Source of the DNA: Coriobacteriaceae bacterium AM113-163
GTDB taxonomy: Bacteria; Actinomycetota; Coriobacteriia; Coriobacteriales; Coriobacteriaceae
DNA: 64,000 nt
Direction of reading: 5' to 3'
NCBI GenBank assembly: GCA_027673765.1
Contig: JAQDWB010000009.1
Location: 15,407 to 79,406 of the forward strand
Below the pieces are notes generated by a model. The model did not search any database and was not told the DNA's origin. It worked only from the letters and a program-made list of their open reading frames with translations. Shown piece by piece: positions 60,636 to 64,000 of this stretch; the stretch's first letter is position 1; each line of letters opens with the position of its first letter. Made by a program: the position numbers and the translations under genes.

Positions 60636-63600
60636 CTATTCCACCGTAACTGTTGGAGACGTCCCGTTCGTGGCTGCGACCTCCGGTTCTCCTCTTCGCT
60701 GGATTTCGCTTAAAAGCTCGGCTGCAACTTCGCTGCTTTTGAAACGGATGCTGCAGTCCTCTTTCTTAGGAAAGGCCAGTAATGGAATGGTTCCGTACCA
60801 GACGGTTTCCTCGTCAATTACTGACGCGCACAGGCGCCCTTCGTCTTTGATGGAATAGTCGACGTTTATCTCGGTAAAAATCGCTTTCACGTCATTGTGC
60901 GGAGTCGAGGCAATTAAAATCTCAAGGGCAATCCCACGGGCGGCGGCGCCTGTGAGTACGGCAGCGAGCTTTGCGAGGCATGCAGCGGATGCGTAGGGCG
61001 CGGCAATAAAAATGCTTTTCGTTGCGCGCGCGATGTCATCCGCTAAGGCCTCCACGGCCCTTGCCGGCCTAACGAGGATGTTTTGATCGGCCCGTTTGTT
61101 GTCATTTGCTGCAAAGACTTCATACCCTAGCTTTGCGTAGGTCTTGAGTCTCTTCTGGTACATACGCGCGAGCATGGGTATCGACAAATCAACATAGTCG
61201 AATATCTCAACCCGCTGCTTGCCCTCGTGACTTCTATGTAGTCTGCCTGCCTGCTGCGTTATGCTGCCGTCCCAAGATATCGGTGTGGCAATGAGCAGAG
61301 TGTCAAGGTAAGACAGGTCGAAACCCTCGCTCAGAAGGCTTTCGGTTGCGATGATAATTCGATGCTCATGCTCGAAGCCGGGAAGGCTGTTCAGTATTGC
61401 CTTTCTTTCTTTGGCGTCGATTTCTCCGGTTAAGAGTATAGGTTCGTGTCCGCGGCTTTGAAGCAGCCTACATAGCTCTTCGGCATGTTTTTTCCTTTTG
61501 GATAGCACAAGCGGATGTCGACCGTTTGACGCGGTCTCGAGGGCATCGTCGACAATCGCTTCGTTTCTCGCTGTGTGCGCACACAGGAGATCGAGAACTT
61601 GATTAAAGGACGCCCCTGGTTCGTAGGCGGGTAGTCGAACTCCGGTAAAACGCGGCCTAACAACGCGCTGAATTCCCTGTTGGATTGCTTGCGTTTTTGG
61701 ATCAATGACATGGCGAAGCGGGCCGCAGAGCATTGAGAGTGCTCGCGTGAGTCCGTCCGAGCGTTCGGGCGTCGCGGAAAGGCCGTATACATATTTGGCT
61801 GGAGCGGACTTGAGGACGAGCTCAAGCTGTGGTGCGGCTGCATGGTGACATTCATCACAGATGATGAGGCCGTAATCACGAACGAACTCCTTGGCTATTG
61901 GTTCTCCGGTCTGGGGGTCCTTGCTGGACAAAGACTGGAATGAAGCAATGTCGATGAGATGGCTTATGGCGGTTTTGCCTCCTCCGATTTGGCCAATGAG
62001 CGGAGGCTGCCTTTTACTGATTCGTCCTTTTGGGGTTCGAACTGGCTTTCTGTTATCCGTAATGTCGATAAACCGTTCGAGCTGGGATTTCCATTGGGCA
62101 ATGAGCGCAGTCTTGGGAACGATGACAAGCGTTGGAAGACCGATGGCAGCAATAAGATAGGCTCCAATGACGGTTTTCCCGAAACCCGTCGGCGCGGACA
62201 TGATCCCGTCTTCACAGTTGAGCATCTGTTCGGCGGCAATTTGCTGTTCAGGGCGAAGAGCCCCTTTAAATGTCATCACAATTGGATTGCCCGACATGCG
62301 CTTGTCTGAATAGTGAGCAGAAGCGCCGGCTTCTTGAAGCAGCCGCTCGAGTTGTGCTTTACAGCCTCTGGGAATCGCAACGCAGCCATCTCTAAGTTCG
62401 CTGAGGTCTATGTACCGCGGTTTGCCGAATACCGATTGGTGCATTGATTGGGCACGGAAGAATTCCGGGTTGGCAAATGTTGCAAGCCTGCGAACCTCCA
62501 TCTGGGCGGCCGGGCTCAGAGATTTTTCGGTTATGTAGAGCATATCGGCTTGCGTGACGGGTAGCGATGACGGGAAGTCCTGCGGCGCGAGCGGAAGCCG
62601 CTTTCGCGGCCTCTGAGAATGTGGCGCGGCGGTGTTTCCCGCCACTGCAGCTGATATTCCATGCGGTTTATTGTCGATGCTTTCGATCAGATTTTGCACC
62701 GTTGCATGTGGAATCAGCTGAATTTGCGAAAGGTAAAGCCATTGATCGGGAAAGGGCTCAAATTGCTCGTCAACAAATACACTGTTCCCTTTTCGCTGCG
62801 CTTTTCCTTGAAAAGGCAGTGCTATGAGATTTCCGAAGCCGCCCTCAGGAATGGTGGACTGCGCGGGCAGCATCCGGTCAAAAGCTTCAAAGGTGATTGT
62901 CTTGTTGAGCGCCGCCGCTTCGGTGATAAGGCTGCTTCCAAATTCTCGTGCGATCTTTGCGCTGGTGAGCTCTAGGAAGAAAAACCAGACATGTGCGCCG
63001 TTACCTGATCTCGATCGCTCGACTGCAGCATCGATTCCATGGTTTTTTGCGACAAGCCGAATGGCGTTTGTCGCTTCTTTCCAATCGGATCCGTCAAAGT
63101 CGATGACCAGGACTTTTGTGTTGCTGTCACTATCGAGAACGTATTGACCTATGACGTCTCGGAGCCTGTCGTCGTTGCCTTTGATATGGGCGATGATCGT
63201 GGCATCGCTCAGCTCGGGGAAGACGCGGTTGCCGCATTCCGCGCATTTGGTTTTCTGACGATTTAGTTTGGGGCAAATGCCTGCCTTCCACTCATTTGCG
63301 CAGGCTGGTGTATAGCCGATTCCCCCGTCTTTTCTGCGGTACCCATGAGCGTAAACATCTTTGCGGCCAGTAAAGAGATTGCGAAAGAGTTCCAATTTGT
63401 CGCGCGCTGTGCTCGCACTGGTGACGATTCCCTCGACCTGTGCCCGTCTATCGAAAGATTCGCCAGCTTTCTCCCATTCTTCCAGTGTTGCGTAACGGAT
63501 GTCTGGACCGTTGCCGCAGATGACGATTTGGCTGTGCGGCTCCGATACATGGGCGACGGTTTTCTTGAATTGGAATAGCGTGCCCCCGATGAGGGCGTAT

Positions 63601-63647
63601 TGATGCGTGACGGTGCTCATGTAAATGCCGTTCTTGTCGGAGTTCAT
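60636..63647 (-). CDS. TOTE-type primase-helicase with degenerate PLD-like tail
   Basis: A 1,003-residue accessory protein. A zinc ribbon (Cys116, 125, 135, 138) precedes an archaeo-eukaryotic primase-like domain. The latter has the metal pair Asp183-x-Asp185 (VIDFDGSDW) and ERSRSGNGAHVWFFF with His219, as in TOTE conflict-system primases. A superfamily 2 helicase follows (APTGFGKTVIGA near 485, DECHH near 594, TQQAGRLHRS motif VI near 800). The final 130 residues resemble a phospholipase-D nuclease fold (KSIFIAAPYASAACL; RLCASVIDEETVWYG) but the HxK of the HKD motif is absent. No ribosome site decides between Met 63647 and Met 63620. TOTE systems are proposed defence or selfish elements. Confidence 0.85.
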   Translation of the reverse strand: MNSDKNGIYMSTVTHQYALIGGTLFQFKKTVAHVSEPHSQIVICGNGPDIRYATLEEWEKAGESFDRRAQVEGIVTSASTARDKLELFRNLFTGRKDVYAHGYRRKDGGIGYTPACANEWKAGICPKLNRQKTKCAECGNRVFPELSDATIIAHIKGNDDRLRDVIGQYVLDSDSNTKVLVIDFDGSDWKEATNAIRLVAKNHGIDAAVERSRSGNGAHVWFFFLELTSAKIAREFGSSLITEAAALNKTITFEAFDRMLPAQSTIPEGGFGNLIALPFQGKAQRKGNSVFVDEQFEPFPDQWLYLSQIQLIPHATVQNLIESIDNKPHGISAAVAGNTAAPHSQRPRKRLPLAPQDFPSSLPVTQADMLYITEKSLSPAAQMEVRRLATFANPEFFRAQSMHQSVFGKPRYIDLSELRDGCVAIPRGCKAQLERLLQEAGASAHYSDKRMSGNPIVMTFKGALRPEQQIAAEQMLNCEDGIMSAPTGFGKTVIGAYLIAAIGLPTLVIVPKTALIAQWKSQLERFIDITDNRKPVRTPKGRISKRQPPLIGQIGGGKTAISHLIDIASFQSLSSKDPQTGEPIAKEFVRDYGLIICDECHHAAAPQLELVLKSAPAKYVYGLSATPERSDGLTRALSMLCGPLRHVIDPKTQAIQQGIQRVVRPRFTGVRLPAYEPGASFNQVLDLLCAHTARNEAIVDDALETASNGRHPLVLSKRKKHAEELCRLLQSRGHEPILLTGEIDAKERKAILNSLPGFEHEHRIIIATESLLSEGFDLSYLDTLLIATPISWDGSITQQAGRLHRSHEGKQRVEIFDYVDLSIPMLARMYQKRLKTYAKLGYEVFAANDNKRADQNILVRPARAVEALADDIARATKSIFIAAPYASAACLAKLAAVLTGAAARGIALEILIASTPHNDVKAIFTEINVDYSIKDEGRLCASVIDEETVWYGTIPLLAFPKKEDCSIRFKSSEVAAELLSEIQRRGEPEVAATNGTSPTVTVE

Positions 63648-64000
63648 TGAAATGAGGGTACGTTATTTTGATTTTTAAGGGACTCGACTCTGATTTTGGT
63701 TCGGCGATAGCGGAGTACACCTCCGTGAGTGGTGTTTGGCTGGTGTCAAAATGTGCGGTAGCTGTTGCTGAATGGGTTTTGGCGGCCATGAGGTGGGCTG
63801 GAGGCGCAGGAAACTATCCTCGAATAGACCCTGTGGGCAAAAAATGGTAAATATGAGTACTGTGGTTTGAGCAGTAACATATCATCTGGAAAGTATTTAA
63901 GACCAATCGATTCGGATTGGATAGAATCAACCCTCTAAATATGACGATTCGGGACTTTATGACGGTGGCGCGCGCAGACGTGGTGTAAGAGCGTCCCGAG
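63648..64000. other. 353-bp region upstream of the TOTE gene
   Basis: It is AT-rich and holds the presumed leftward promoter of the primase-helicase gene. Short frames are present (for example 63668-63850 on plus, and a 15-codon ATG frame near 63942) but none has a supported start. No RNA gene is recognised. Confidence 0.4.

Noticed and set aside
63668..63850. 60-codon plus-strand frame and a 15-codon frame near the right edge
   Set aside because: No ribosome site and no recognisable protein; too short to support at the window edge.

Overview
The window is high-GC, densely coded DNA from a Gram-positive anaerobe, most probably the gut actinobacterium Collinsella or a close relative in Coriobacteriia. 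There is no rRNA here, so this placement is an inference. It rests on gene content: superoxide reductase, formate-tetrahydrofolate ligase with cyclodeaminase/FolD, an arginine deiminase locus, class III FBPase and DUF4430 surface proteins with bacterial Ig-like repeats. It also rests on strong AGGAGG ribosome binding sites and a mix of ATG, GTG and TTG starts.

Layout. 1-11,300: the end of dnaE, a SWIM/SNF2 helicase, a desulfoferrodoxin, a degenerate NAD-synthetase-like protein, the overlapping ruvC-ruvA-ruvB operon and fhs. 11,300-22,600: a membrane protein with a heptad-repeat tail, a CDF metal transporter, a zinc-ribbon protein, a possible 30-aa ORF, an ADP-ribosylglycohydrolase-like protein, a DUF1016 nuclease, a Tat-exported PI-PLC-like protein and two tandem paralogous lipoproteins. 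22,800-28,300: fchA-folD, a C69 dipeptidase, and a small helical protein coupled to an AarF/UbiB-family kinase. 28,360-36,400: a palindromic intergenic element, a cobalamin riboswitch, a 2,157-aa surface protein carrying a DUF4430 (transcobalamin-like) domain, and a second membrane-anchored DUF4430 protein. 36,400-46,900: two GtrA proteins, class III FBPase, DegV, a TIM-barrel-like protein, an RNA m5C methyltransferase, a methionyl-tRNA-synthetase-like enzyme with an altered KMSKS loop, a DUF3267 metalloprotease and QueH. 46,900-52,960: an AT-richer arginine deiminase island with a divergent promoter bearing paired operator-like sites. 52,970-59,850: QueA, a coiled-coil membrane protein, a short-chain dehydrogenase, Tgt and a LOG protein, with two copies of a structured intergenic repeat. 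59,870-64,000: a RelB/YafQ-type toxin-antitoxin pair and a TOTE-type primase-helicase.

How the genes work together. Fhs, FchA and FolD form the folate one-carbon branch; FolD has lost its cyclohydrolase residues while FchA sits next to it. QueH, QueA and Tgt serve queuosine modification of tRNA. Two arginine deiminases, a DcuC/YfcC-type transporter and ornithine carbamoyltransferase make an arginine-catabolic unit without a linked carbamate kinase. The most interesting system is the riboswitch with the two DUF4430 proteins, which reads as a B12-repressed candidate corrinoid-capture apparatus on the cell surface.
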